This document shows positions 27,010 through 36,223 of a stretch of 43,549 nucleotides of DNA, in pieces. The DNA comes from Fibrobacteria bacterium (GTDB lineage: Bacteria > Fibrobacterota > Fibrobacteria > UBA11236 > JADFYW01): positions 1 through 43,549 of the forward strand of contig JADFYW010000024.1 in assembly GCA_015232855.1 (NCBI GenBank), given 5' to 3'. The position numbers and the translations under genes were made by a program. Position 1 is the first letter of the stretch. Each line of letters begins with the position of its first letter. Under the pieces are notes generated by a model that saw only the letters and a program-made list of their open reading frames with translations, did not search any database and was not told the DNA's origin.

Positions 27010-28799
27010 TTTTTATGGGTCTGTTGGAGGTAATGAATCCAGCTCGAAAAGGATAACAACATAGACACGGTATACCCTCTTTTGTGATAATAGGGGTCTT
27101 GATAAAATTCTGATAATAAAGTCTCAATTTTTCGAGGAGAGACAAACTGATGTACGGAAGTATATTTTTCAAGCAGGCATTCATAGAGTTTTATTTTTCC
27201 TTGTGGGTTCAGAAAATGGACTTCCCAGTTGCGTAGATAGGTTTTTCGGCGGGATACGCTTCTGAGTAATTTTTTAACAGCGCGCTTTGGTATCAGAAGC
27301 GAATCGAAATAGGTATACCAAAACAAATTGGTATCAAAATCCTGCCACGTTATTTTTGCCAGATCCCGAGCATATTTTTTCAAATATTCTATTTGGAAAT
27401 ATCGTTTTGCTACCAGGGAGGAAGGAAGGGTTGCAAAGAAATCGCTTAAGCGAGTATCATAAAAAGGAAGTTTGGGAAAGGCTGCTGCTTGGTACATCCT
27501 TAAGCTTGCAGTGGTAGAGCGAAAAGACCATTGGTCAGTTTTAAATGCTTTTAGCTTGAAATCAGCCTCGGAAAGATGCTGATAGGGTGTACATGCTTTC
27601 TTTAGTAACTCAAACTGACAATCATCTACATCCACACCCTCGGTATGTTTATGACAAATATTATTCAGCAACCAGGTATTCCCTTCTTTCTCGAATTTAT
27701 GTAATGCTTTTTTGACTAAATCACCATTGGTAAAAGGCTCATGCCCGTGCGACAAAAGTCCCATATCGTCGAGCCAAACATCTCCCCAATGACCCGCTAC
27801 CACAGAGTCTGCATGCTCTTGTAACCAGTTAAAAACAAATGCTTGCCTGCACTGAGTGATATCCTGAATACCTTCAGTCGAGCCCTGTATGAGAGGCAAG
27901 CTCTCAAAAATATAGGGCTCAATAGTAAATTTGGTAAAAGGAAGTTGCCGTGATTGTGCGATGTTGGTAGCAATTGAAGTTTCTACAGAACTATTTTGAT
28001 AGCCGTAAGAAAAACCAAAAACATTTCCATGTCTTTTTGCACTATTGTGAGAAAGTGACGAGGCAAGGGTTCTGGAATCAAGCCCTCCGGAAACAGGAAG
28101 CGCTACTCTGCCCGTATTGGAAATTTCGCCAGAGACTTCAAGCAAACGTTCATGAAACCGGGAAAGCTGGTTTGAAAGACTCAAATCCTGCCGTGGGGCA
28201 TGAGTCCAGTCCCAATAGCGGTGTTTACTGAGACAGGTTCCCTGGTTATCAAAGCAATAATGCGATGCAGGCTTACAAATATGCACATCTTTAAAACAAG
28301 TTAGATCATCAGGAAAAAAGCTGGATTTGAAGTACATGGAAATGGCTGGCCAATGCAGCGTATCGGAAATACTATTACGAGATAGTGATATGAGAGACGT
28401 TGCAACAGACGGACATGATGAATGTGTGTTGTAGTATGCATGGAGGGTACCAAATCGGCTTGTCCAGATATGAAACATTTTCGCTTTTTGCTCCCAGGCA
28501 AAAATCAAAAAGTGACCGTTAAGTCTATGAGCATAAGAATAATCTTTAGCAAGTTGTTCCAATACTTGTGCAATCGAAGAAGAACCATATAACTCTCCGA
28601 GCAACCACATGGTTATTCCATTGTAAGTAAAAGGGGTAAATGGGAAACCGTTCCATTTAGTGTCGGGAGGGGTGGTGAAAACTAGAGGAGAGGGTGCTTG
28701 ACTGAGTGTATTCCAGTGACTCCCGGTACGAGTGGGAGGTAAAGGGGTTCCTTGTTTGAATTGTACCAGGAAATCACCAATAGAATTCATGTTGTTCAT
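27006..28799 (-). CDS. Asparagine-synthase paralogue lacking the glutaminase cysteine
   Basis: A 597-residue protein. The C-terminal synthetase domain is intact, with the ATP-binding PP-loop VSGGLDSRTL (SGGLDS at 237-242). The N-terminal 190 residues keep the outline of a class II amidotransferase domain (HRLNGHFLIFAWE, TSRFGTLHAYY) but the protein starts MNNMNSIGD. There is no Cys2 nucleophile, no HRGPD or NGEIYN motif. It cannot release ammonia from glutamine by itself. It lies 7 nt after a full-length AsnB-type gene and may form a complex with it or use another amine. Lasso-peptide cyclases share this loss, but no precursor or protease gene is present. Confidence 0.82.
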   Translation of the reverse strand: MNNMNSIGDFLVQFKQGTPLPPTRTGSHWNTLSQAPSPLVFTTPPDTKWNGFPFTPFTYNGITMWLLGELYGSSSIAQVLEQLAKDYSYAHRLNGHFLIFAWEQKAKMFHIWTSRFGTLHAYYNTHSSCPSVATSLISLSRNSISDTLHWPAISMYFKSSFFPDDLTCFKDVHICKPASHYCFDNQGTCLSKHRYWDWTHAPRQDLSLSNQLSRFHERLLEVSGEISNTGRVALPVSGGLDSRTLASSLSHNSAKRHGNVFGFSYGYQNSSVETSIATNIAQSRQLPFTKFTIEPYIFESLPLIQGSTEGIQDITQCRQAFVFNWLQEHADSVVAGHWGDVWLDDMGLLSHGHEPFTNGDLVKKALHKFEKEGNTWLLNNICHKHTEGVDVDDCQFELLKKACTPYQHLSEADFKLKAFKTDQWSFRSTTASLRMYQAAAFPKLPFYDTRLSDFFATLPSSLVAKRYFQIEYLKKYARDLAKITWQDFDTNLFWYTYFDSLLIPKRAVKKLLRSVSRRKTYLRNWEVHFLNPQGKIKLYECLLEKYTSVHQFVSPRKIETLLSEFYQDPYYHKRGYTVSMLLSFSSWIHYLQQTHKK

Positions 28800-28806
28800 A
28801 GGGAGG

Positions 28807-30678
28807 TTAAAAGGTGTGTGAGCGTTTAAAATGATGTGATTCCCATAAGCTCAGACTTAAAAGATTCCAAAGGGCACGTGAATAGTCTGCCTCCCCATTT
28901 ACATGAGCCTTGTAGAGTTTTTCGATCTGTTTTTTATTGATAGGAAGACCAAGTAATTCCTTTTTGCAAAGGAGTGTGTCGGTGAACATAGGTTTAAGTG
29001 TTGTTTTCAGCCATTGGCCCATGGGGATAGAAAATCCCTGTTTACCGGTACTTTGATAGCAGGTATGTTTTGATAGGGCGGCGCGAAGTGGGGTTTTGCC
29101 AAGTTTATTTTTAATATCCAGGCAGTTTTGCCAGGAGAGTGTCAATGCCGCCTTTACTATTTCCATGTCAAGTAAAGGAACCCGGACTTCAAGTGAGTGA
29201 TACATACTAGCGCGGTCCACTTTCAACAAAACCCTGTTTAAATGACACACCGTTTCATTCCATCGGAGCCATTGAGCAGTTTCGTCCTGATCCCAGCCGT
29301 TGTAATTGAAATACCGGGCATCTGAGGGCCAGTTGGTGATGTCAGGGAAAATGGCTTTTTGCCATTCTCCAGAGAGTTGAGTGTGTTTTTCACGGTACCA
29401 TCTGCCAACATCAGGCCATCGTAAATTCCAATACCCTCCCCCGAGGTTAAAATATTTTTTTAGTGCCCACCGCAAATTTCGTATTATGCGTGGGTGGCGA
29501 AAATCTTTTGCAGAAGATAAAATTGAGGAGATCCGATAAAAATATCCAAAAAAGAGTTCGTCACCTCCATCTCCTGATAAGATGACTTTATGGTTTTCAC
29601 TTGCGAATTGGCTAACCATAAGAGTAGGAAAAATAGAATCATCAGCGAGGGGTTCACCGCAGGACTCAATTACCTCAGATATGTATTGATGGGCATTATC
29701 CGGAGAAAATTGTCGTAGAATTTGTTGGCAGCCGATTTGGCTTGCGTATTGTTTGGCATCTTCAGATTCGTCATAATTTATGTTGTCGGATCCAATAGTG
29801 TATGCGGTGATTTTGTCTTTGGTACTCTCTTGCATATGAGCGGTAACCAAAGGCGAATCTATCCCACCGGACAAAAAAGACGCCACGGGTACATCACTTA
29901 CCATTTGTCGTTTCACTGCCTGGGAAATAACATGCTCAAGTTCCTCTTGTGCTACTGAGAGAGTCCTTGAATTCTCTGCATATTGAGGAAAAGTATAGAA
30001 GGGCTTTATGGTTTTTTGTGTTGGAGAGAGCTGAAGAAAGGTACCCGGCTCCAACATATGGGTGTCCTTCACCAATCCAAAGGGAGCGGGCACATAACCG
30101 AGATGAAAATAGAGTGAAAGGCTCTGGTAGTCGATGTTTGAGGCTTGTGACCAGGGATGGGCGAGTATTTGATTGTACTGGGAAGCAAAAATAATACCTT
30201 CAGGATGTTCAAAGTAATAGAGTGGTTTGATGCCAAACTGATCTCGAGCCAGTAAGAGGGAATTTTTAAGAGTATCATAAAACCCGATAGCAAACATACC
30301 ATTAAATTTTTTAAGAGCGGCAATACCCCACACCGAAAGAGCATATAAGACTACTTCAGTATCTCCATTAGAATGAAAAGTTACGCCTTTGGAAATCAGC
30401 TCCTTACGAATTTCCCGGTAATTATAAATTTCTCCATTAAAAACAATTGTATATCGGCCATCAGCAGTTTCCATGGGTTGGTGCCCCTTCACTGACAGGT
30501 CTAGTATAGAAAGTCTGCGAAACCCAAAATAGCATTGTTTCCTTTTATCACTCCATACTCCCCTGTCATCAGGACCTCTTCGCCAGGCCATATCTGTAAT
30601 TTTGCCAGTTAGAGCAAGCAGCTCTTCATGCTGTGCGCTATGAGGAGAAAAAAGATATTGACCGTAAATTCCACACAT
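28807..30678 (-). CDS. asnB: Glutamine-dependent asparagine-synthase-type amidotransferase
   Basis: A 623-residue full-length enzyme. After Met comes the glutaminase nucleophile Cys2 (MCGIYGQ), followed by RRGPDD, HRR-equivalent FGFRRLSILD, NGEIYNY (Asn81) and Asp106. The synthetase half has the PP-loop FLSGGIDSPL (SGGIDS at 270-275) and GDGGDELFFGY. In sugar loci such proteins can amidate uronic acids instead of aspartate; the substrate cannot be fixed here. One of three family members in 15 kb. The downstream neighbour is the Cys-less paralogue. Confidence 0.93.
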   Translation of the reverse strand: MCGIYGQYLFSPHSAQHEELLALTGKITDMAWRRGPDDRGVWSDKRKQCYFGFRRLSILDLSVKGHQPMETADGRYTIVFNGEIYNYREIRKELISKGVTFHSNGDTEVVLYALSVWGIAALKKFNGMFAIGFYDTLKNSLLLARDQFGIKPLYYFEHPEGIIFASQYNQILAHPWSQASNIDYQSLSLYFHLGYVPAPFGLVKDTHMLEPGTFLQLSPTQKTIKPFYTFPQYAENSRTLSVAQEELEHVISQAVKRQMVSDVPVASFLSGGIDSPLVTAHMQESTKDKITAYTIGSDNINYDESEDAKQYASQIGCQQILRQFSPDNAHQYISEVIESCGEPLADDSIFPTLMVSQFASENHKVILSGDGGDELFFGYFYRISSILSSAKDFRHPRIIRNLRWALKKYFNLGGGYWNLRWPDVGRWYREKHTQLSGEWQKAIFPDITNWPSDARYFNYNGWDQDETAQWLRWNETVCHLNRVLLKVDRASMYHSLEVRVPLLDMEIVKAALTLSWQNCLDIKNKLGKTPLRAALSKHTCYQSTGKQGFSIPMGQWLKTTLKPMFTDTLLCKKELLGLPINKKQIEKLYKAHVNGEADYSRALWNLLSLSLWESHHFKRSHTF

Positions 30679-30757
30679 AATGAGAGAGTTGGTTTATTAA
30701 ATAATAGTCAGTGTCTGGTTCAAAATTTTAGGAATCAAACAATTGGTTAAGGAAACT

Positions 30758-30774
30758 TCCTGCATCGTGCAGGA
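30758..30774 (-). terminator. GC-rich hairpin between GT4 and asnB
   Basis: TCCTGCA-TCG-TGCAGGA is a perfect 7-bp stem with a 3-nt loop. It begins 8 nt after the stop of the GT4 gene, in the 104-nt gap before the downstream asnB. No run of U follows on the minus strand, so a full terminator is doubtful. It may be an attenuating or mRNA-stabilising hairpin. Confidence 0.35.
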
Positions 30775-30782
30775 TATGATTG

Positions 30783-31847
30783 TTATATCGTCTTTATGCG
30801 TAAGTTGAGACGCTTTTGGTATATGCCTGTTAATTGAGTGTATATGTTTTCCCAGGAGTAACTACATGCAAGATTGCGAGCGGCAATTCTAAATGTTTCA
30901 TAGTTTTTAGTATTACTGATAATTGATTTGCAAGAATCAACCATGACAGCAGCATTACCTTGAGGGCATAAGCTCACACAATCATCATTAGTATAGTCAA
31001 CAAAATTAATGACCTTTGTGGCGACAACAGGAAGACCACAAGCAAGTGCTTCATTTAAGGTGTTACTAGAGCCGCCATCTTCAAGGGGAAGTAAAAGAAG
31101 TGTAGCAGATTGATACAAGTGCAGTAATTCATCATCTGAAATTTTCTGGTGAAATTGTACAAAAGGTAAATCAGAAAAACTTTCTTTTTGGTCATAACAA
31201 CCTATCATATGGACAACTAGTTTTTGATAATCTTTTTTGAGCTGTGAAAGCGTTTGGTGGGCAAGCTTAAAGTCACGGCGGTTCACGCCTACCTGCAAAA
31301 TAATGGGATTCTCAGGGTCTGGGATAAAACCAGAGAGAGGTGTAAAAAAATGAGTATCTACACCCAGAGGAAGATAATCGAGGTTATCAGGATTGATAAA
31401 AGAACTAAGATACTCCTGTTGTGCTCTCCCGGTGGCTAGTGCTAAATCGAGGTACTGAAAATGGTTTTTATTGTCCATTCTTTCTTCAAGTTCTTTAATG
31501 GAGAAATAAAAGGTTGCAGCGCATTTAATTCCAAATAATCTGAGGACTTTCCCGGCAAAATGATAATCATGGTCACCATAAAAAAAGTGGACGAGAGCTG
31601 GTCTGTGCCAAATAGCATATAAAAGTGCGGCTATTTCCAGACCGGCGCTCTGGCGGGTATAGGCGGAATGATTTGCTTTTTTGGCCAGAGCTTTGATGAA
31701 ACGGTAAGGTCGTTTGAATTCATTTTCATTAGATATAACCGGCGAACCGGAAAAAAAGTCTAAAAATCGCTCTACAGAGGTATGGCTACCACGAAAGTGC
31801 CATTTGCGAGTTACAATTAACAATTTTTCAGGGGGGATAATTTGCAT
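30783..31847 (-). CDS. Glycosyltransferase family 4
   Basis: A 354-residue GT-B enzyme. The donor half shows LQVGVNRRDFK, VHMIGCYD, LLLPLEDGGSSNTLNEALACGLP (acidic pair with spaced Glu) and VVATKV. The N-terminal half is basic with RFLDFFSGSP. It lies 1 nt after the GT2 gene upstream and is followed by the hairpin at 30758-30774. Confidence 0.85.
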   Translation of the reverse strand: MQIIPPEKLLIVTRKWHFRGSHTSVERFLDFFSGSPVISNENEFKRPYRFIKALAKKANHSAYTRQSAGLEIAALLYAIWHRPALVHFFYGDHDYHFAGKVLRLFGIKCAATFYFSIKELEERMDNKNHFQYLDLALATGRAQQEYLSSFINPDNLDYLPLGVDTHFFTPLSGFIPDPENPIILQVGVNRRDFKLAHQTLSQLKKDYQKLVVHMIGCYDQKESFSDLPFVQFHQKISDDELLHLYQSATLLLLPLEDGGSSNTLNEALACGLPVVATKVINFVDYTNDDCVSLCPQGNAAVMVDSCKSIISNTKNYETFRIAARNLACSYSWENIYTQLTGIYQKRLNLRIKTI

Positions 31848-31848
31848 T

Positions 31849-32901
31849 TTAAATTATTTTACAGGCTAATTTTTTTAGCCAGTACCATTTCCTGAGCATG
31901 GTAAGGGGGAGGGTAGAAAATAAACCTCCGTATAGATAAAAGCACAATTTTTCGGTGGGTGATAAAAAAGACGGGAAATACTGTTTTATAATTTTAAAAC
32001 AATGGATGACGGAATCCTCATCGCGGAAAGTCAGAAAAGGAAAAATCTTTTGTTGATATTTTTTGATAATAATGCGTAGCCAGCTGTCAAAATGAATACT
32101 CCTATTGTGTGGGGGAGTGGTAAGGGCCTGTAAAAAATAGTCATAAGATTTTAGTATTTCTTTCTGATATTTGAGGTTACCCGCAATGCCGAATGAAATG
32201 CCCGTATCTTCAATGCGCTTAAACAGTAATGGGGTATTACCTGGGGTCTTAGCAATAGGGTAGTCCTGCAGGCCGGTTAAAAAATCAAAAAGAATGTCTT
32301 CCGGGCCATATAAACGTTTCCAGTTTTTAGGGCTAATTTTTGAGGCCCTCCATAAACAACTTGAGGTCTGCCAGGTAATCCGGAATAAAGATTCTGGAAG
32401 AATACGAGTGAATTCCTCATTGGTTCGTCCGAGAAGAGTATTACTTTTATTTCTCTCAAGATTATGTGTGAGACAATAGGTCATAATGAGTTCTGGAAAC
32501 TCGGTTAAAAACTTAACCTGTTGTTCAATTTTTGAAGTTGCTAATATATCATCAGAATCCAAAAATTGAATAAAGGTACCTGTTGAAAATTCATGGCCAA
32601 TTTTTCTTGAGATGCCGGGGCCTTGGTTCTGTGTAAGGCGAATACATTTCCATATGCCCTTAAAGCTTAAAAGACTGGACGTTATAGCGGGAAGCAAGTC
32701 TTCTTCTGAAGCATCATCTACAATTAGTATTTCCAGTGGATGGTGGCTTTGTGAAGAAATACAGGAGAGGGTTTCTTTTAAAAGCTCTGTCCTGTTATAA
32801 CAAGGGATGACGATAGATACCAAGGGTGACCCGGTAGGAGAAACAGAATCACAATCGCCTTTAGCGATAATGGACAGGTTTGTTTGTTTCGAATGAGTCA
32901 T
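31849..32901 (-). CDS. Glycosyltransferase family 2
   Basis: A GT-A enzyme of 350 residues. The domain starts VSIVIPCYNRTELL after a polar N-terminal tail of about 27 residues, with ILIVDDASEED, LTQNQGPG and the metal motif FLDSDD. The C-terminal 100 residues are basic and aromatic. The stop is 1 nt from the next GT4 start. It follows the deoxysugar trio after 68 nt (which include a weak 6-bp dyad) and may attach the sugar made there (inference from position). Confidence 0.88.
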   Translation of the reverse strand: MTHSKQTNLSIIAKGDCDSVSPTGSPLVSIVIPCYNRTELLKETLSCISSQSHHPLEILIVDDASEEDLLPAITSSLLSFKGIWKCIRLTQNQGPGISRKIGHEFSTGTFIQFLDSDDILATSKIEQQVKFLTEFPELIMTYCLTHNLERNKSNTLLGRTNEEFTRILPESLFRITWQTSSCLWRASKISPKNWKRLYGPEDILFDFLTGLQDYPIAKTPGNTPLLFKRIEDTGISFGIAGNLKYQKEILKSYDYFLQALTTPPHNRSIHFDSWLRIIIKKYQQKIFPFLTFRDEDSVIHCFKIIKQYFPSFLSPTEKLCFYLYGGLFSTLPLTMLRKWYWLKKLACKII

Positions 32902-32969
32902 GAATATATGTTTGGTAAGTTAAATTACAGAGTAACATCAGCTAACACCGCCCTGATGCTTATAAGACT

Positions 32970-33869
32970 TCATTCATTTTTGGTATAATATGTTTCAATC
33001 GAATAATCATACTTATGCGAAAAAGTAGTATAATATTTTTCGTCATTGAATATGGTATTTCCACTTTCTAGCAATAATGATTCTTTCGGCCAATCCACAA
33101 AATCAATTTCAACCTTATATTTAGCTGCTATAATGGAGGCAACTTTTTTAAGAGAGTGTTTTTCACCAGGTAGATTATAGACATCGAATTTATCTTTTAT
33201 TTTATTAACTAAGGATTTGCAAAGAAATTCAATGTGAGTAAAAGTTCGCATTTGATCACCGTTTCCATAGAGCACTATGTTTTTTCCACTTCTTGCGTTT
33301 TTTATAAACATCCCCATAGTACCATAAGAGAAATCTACAGGTCCTTTAATTAGGTTTCCATAAGGAACGCATAATCTGAATACGGCAGATTTAATATTAT
33401 AATAATTAGAATAGGTCCTGATAACCTCTTCGGCAGCAAATTTTGATATTGCATATGGAGTTAAAAAATGTGTAGTTTCATTTTCTCGAATACTTTCATA
33501 TGCATAGTTATCCTTTTCATTATAAACAAGTCGGGTTGAAATGTATATGAACTCTGTTGCATGATTAGCTATTTTTAATAATATCGTTGAGACTGCCAGG
33601 CAGTTAATTGTAAAATAATCATATATTTTCTCAAAACTCAATGCTGGAGAATTATAACCAGCTAAATACAATATTCTATCAAATCTAGGCCAATCAATCT
33701 TGTTAATCATATCTTTTTTATTAAGATCAAGGTAATAGTATTGGTCTTCAAAAAAGTCATTATCTGTGTATTTTCCATAACATGTTATCGTAAACTTTTT
33801 TGCATTTTTTAAATAATGGAAAATGTTTTTTCCTATATAACCACCTGCTCCAATTATTGCAATATTCAT
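32970..33869 (-). CDS. Extended SDR, probable NDP-deoxysugar 4-ketoreductase or epimerase
   Basis: A 299-residue NAD(P)-dependent sugar SDR. The cofactor loop GAGGYIG is at 7-13, STRLVY holds the catalytic Ser/Thr near 111-112, and the active pair is Tyr139-x3-Lys143 (YAISK). RLCVPYGN and the late LPGE segment fit RmlD/GalE-type reductases. It is the third member of a tightly overlapped trio (4-nt ATGA overlap with the oxidoreductase), so a final C4 ketoreduction of a 2,6-dideoxy-4-ketohexose is the best guess. Its codon use and base composition are visibly more AT-rich than the GT genes around it. Confidence 0.83.
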   Translation of the reverse strand: MNIAIIGAGGYIGKNIFHYLKNAKKFTITCYGKYTDNDFFEDQYYYLDLNKKDMINKIDWPRFDRILYLAGYNSPALSFEKIYDYFTINCLAVSTILLKIANHATEFIYISTRLVYNEKDNYAYESIRENETTHFLTPYAISKFAAEEVIRTYSNYYNIKSAVFRLCVPYGNLIKGPVDFSYGTMGMFIKNARSGKNIVLYGNGDQMRTFTHIEFLCKSLVNKIKDKFDVYNLPGEKHSLKKVASIIAAKYKVEIDFVDWPKESLLLESGNTIFNDEKYYTTFSHKYDYSIETYYTKNE

Positions 33870-34840
33870 AACATGTCCATTAATATTTTTGATTGGATTT
33901 TTGATTGAAATAATATTTCTTGAAATAGTATGTCTCTCTTATTTTTATCATAAATAGCTGAAGCAAAAACATCTAAAATGTTTTTAAAATGGTTGTCAGG
34001 CTCTATATTGATAATTTCTGTATCGTTTTTTGTTACCAACTCTATCCTTACGTTCTCATTTTCTTTTGGAGTAAAGATCTTTGGGATCGTCATATAACCT
34101 TTGCTTCCCCAAATATTACAATTGCATTGATAGTAATTGTCAAAACCATAGCTTAATGTTGCTGAACATGTTTTGGATGCCAGTAGGAGAGAACCATATG
34201 TTGTCATTAAAGGGCTTTCGTCTTCAAATAGATTATAAGAGCCTTTATATTCTATTTCATTGCCTAATAGAAATCCAGCTAGTCTAATTGGATAACCCGC
34301 AGCATCAAATAAAGCGCCGCCTCCAAGAAAGGGGTCATACCTGAAATTTTTGCCATCAAGAGGTGGAAAACCAAATCTACTATGAATCTCCCTTAACTCT
34401 CCAATTGACCCGGAATTTACCAGTTCCTTTATTTTTGTCAATTGATTATGATACTGAAACATATATCCTTCAATTAAAGCAAGTTTTTTTGTTTTTGCTA
34501 TTTGGATTAATTCTAATACGCTGGAATAATTAAACCCAAAAGATTTTTCGGTGTAAATATGTTTTCCTTTTAATAAGGCTTTTTTTATCCATTTTTCGTG
34601 GCTCCCTACAGGTAAAGCTATATATATACAGTTAATTGCAGAATCATTTAATAAGTCTTTATAATCGTTGTAAATATTTACCTTATCCCCGAAATCATGT
34701 TTAGCTTGAGAGTATTTCGATTTAGTTGCAATACCAAACAAATTAAAGTTTTCATTTTTTATGATTGCAGGTATAATTGATCGTATTGCTATGTTTGCAT
34801 ATCCAATTATACCAATAGATAATGATTTGCTTTTATTCAT
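33866..34840 (-). CDS. Gfo/Idh/MocA oxidoreductase, probable NDP-sugar 3-ketoreductase
   Basis: A 324-residue protein. The N-terminal Rossmann fold has IGIIGYANIAIRS; the conserved ALP-x-G-S-H segment at about 75-81 and EKS at 98-100 (usually EKP) follow. The C-terminal half has EGYMFQYHNQ, GELREIHSRFGFPP and GGALFDAAGYP. In deoxysugar pathways, members of this family reduce the C3 ketone left by the 2,3-dehydratase, and that gene is the direct upstream neighbour with an 8-nt overlap. Function assigned on that pairing. AT-rich like its neighbours. Confidence 0.85.
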   Translation of the reverse strand: MNKSKSLSIGIIGYANIAIRSIIPAIIKNENFNLFGIATKSKYSQAKHDFGDKVNIYNDYKDLLNDSAINCIYIALPVGSHEKWIKKALLKGKHIYTEKSFGFNYSSVLELIQIAKTKKLALIEGYMFQYHNQLTKIKELVNSGSIGELREIHSRFGFPPLDGKNFRYDPFLGGGALFDAAGYPIRLAGFLLGNEIEYKGSYNLFEDESPLMTTYGSLLLASKTCSATLSYGFDNYYQCNCNIWGSKGYMTIPKIFTPKENENVRIELVTKNDTEIINIEPDNHFKNILDVFASAIYDKNKRDILFQEILFQSKIQSKILMDML

Positions 34841-36215
34841 AAATATCTAAAATTGAGATTAACGATCTAAGTTGAATGTTTATGATATTGTTATATATCA
34901 TAAAATCATTTATTGAACGTAAACTTATCCATGTATATCTTTCGTCTTCTATTTTAGTGAGATCCCCCTCACCGATTTCAATAATAATATTTCTATTTTC
35001 CTCGTTAAAGAATCGACCACCTTCTTCACTTTGTAAGGTGTCGACTAATACTTTATATTTATTCATGTTTTCAAAAAAACAAAAATAAGGGATTTCATAT
35101 TCAGGTTTAAGATAGCTTCCTGTAATACACTGTATGGTTGGTGCTATTTCAACTACATCAAAGTTTCCTGATTCTACTTTTGCCTGTACTAATAAATATC
35201 TGGCATTATTTACAACTTTTGTAATAAGTATAATTATCCCTGGTTCAATGGGCCTTATCAGTGGTTGATCCCATGATGCAACTTCTCTATTTTCAATTGC
35301 AATCTGCGAGAAAATAACCTCAAAATATTTATTATCCTTTCTTGTGATGGCCTTCGGTGTTATATACCATTCAGATAAATTTGATAGACTCACTTCTTTA
35401 ACATACAAATCATAACTGAATTTCAGGCTAGACAGCCAATGCATATAATTTTGCCACTCTTCAATACCACATTTATAACTATTAATAAATGGGTTGTTTA
35501 ATTGCTTATTTGAAATATTTAAATCGGGATCGTTTAAGCTGTCATAGTCAATTAACGATAAGACTGTTCTGCTATCCATATTAACAAGATTGTCAATTTT
35601 CATTAATTCTTTTAACTGCCCTAAACTCAACCATTTGAAATTTTCAGGTATTTCGATATCTTCAATTACTTCTACTATAATGTTTCTATTTCGTTTTTTA
35701 AAAAAACGAGAACCTTGCTCCGATTGTAATTGATCATAGAGAACTCGAGCCTTAGAATGATCCATAAAAAAATCTAAAAAGAGTGGGTTCTTACCTCCAT
35801 GAACTTTTGTGAAATTGCTTCTGGTAGCTTGAATTGTTGGTGATAATTGAACAAAATTAATATTTCCGGGTTCTATTTTCGCCTGTACTAAAAAATGATA
35901 GACATTATTTATTTTACAAACAATAAACCCTAATATACCTATTTCAGGCTGTAAGATAATTGGCTGATGCCAAATTTCTCTACGGCCAAAATTTGTTTCA
36001 ACTTTAATGCCAATTATTTTAAAAAATTTATTACTTACATGTGATATGGAATCACCATTAAAATGCCAATTTTTAAGTTGCGATAATTCAGTCCTATTTA
36101 CAGAAACGTTAACTTTTGCTCTAATTTCAGCAACCCAATCAAGGACTTTTTTTTTCTCCACTTCACTATTAAATCTATAGTAAAGGGAATCAATAAAATT
36201 CGGTATTTTTTTCAT
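34833..36215 (-). CDS. NDP-hexose 2,3-dehydratase family protein
   Basis: A 460-residue protein made of two similar halves, as in EvaA/TylX-type enzymes that remove water across C2-C3 of dTDP-4-keto-6-deoxyglucose. Each half repeats the same order: WHQPIILQPEIGI / WDQPLIRPIEPGI, FLVQAKIEPGN / LLVQAKVESGN, QLSPTIQ / EIAPTIQ, DQLQSEQGSRFF / DTLQSEEGGRFF and NRNIIVE / NRNIIIE. The C-terminal half appears as complete as the N-terminal one. ATG start, 8 nt after the stop of an epimerase scrap. No rmlA/rmlB-like genes are in the window; dTDP-4-keto-6-deoxyglucose must come from elsewhere. Confidence 0.9.
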   Translation of the reverse strand: MKKIPNFIDSLYYRFNSEVEKKKVLDWVAEIRAKVNVSVNRTELSQLKNWHFNGDSISHVSNKFFKIIGIKVETNFGRREIWHQPIILQPEIGILGFIVCKINNVYHFLVQAKIEPGNINFVQLSPTIQATRSNFTKVHGGKNPLFLDFFMDHSKARVLYDQLQSEQGSRFFKKRNRNIIVEVIEDIEIPENFKWLSLGQLKELMKIDNLVNMDSRTVLSLIDYDSLNDPDLNISNKQLNNPFINSYKCGIEEWQNYMHWLSSLKFSYDLYVKEVSLSNLSEWYITPKAITRKDNKYFEVIFSQIAIENREVASWDQPLIRPIEPGIIILITKVVNNARYLLVQAKVESGNFDVVEIAPTIQCITGSYLKPEYEIPYFCFFENMNKYKVLVDTLQSEEGGRFFNEENRNIIIEIGEGDLTKIEDERYTWISLRSINDFMIYNNIINIQLRSLISILDIYE

Positions 36216-36223
36216 ATTTATAA

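Noticed and set aside
27006-28799. Lasso-peptide cyclase
   Set aside because: The Cys-less asparagine-synthase paralogue recalls McjC-type cyclases, but no precursor peptide, RRE protein or transglutaminase-like protease gene lies nearby, and a glutaminase-type paralogue plus glycosyltransferases flank it.
32937-32958. Hairpin after the deoxysugar trio
   Set aside because: Only a 6-bp stem with a 10-nt loop and no U-tract; too weak to call a terminator.
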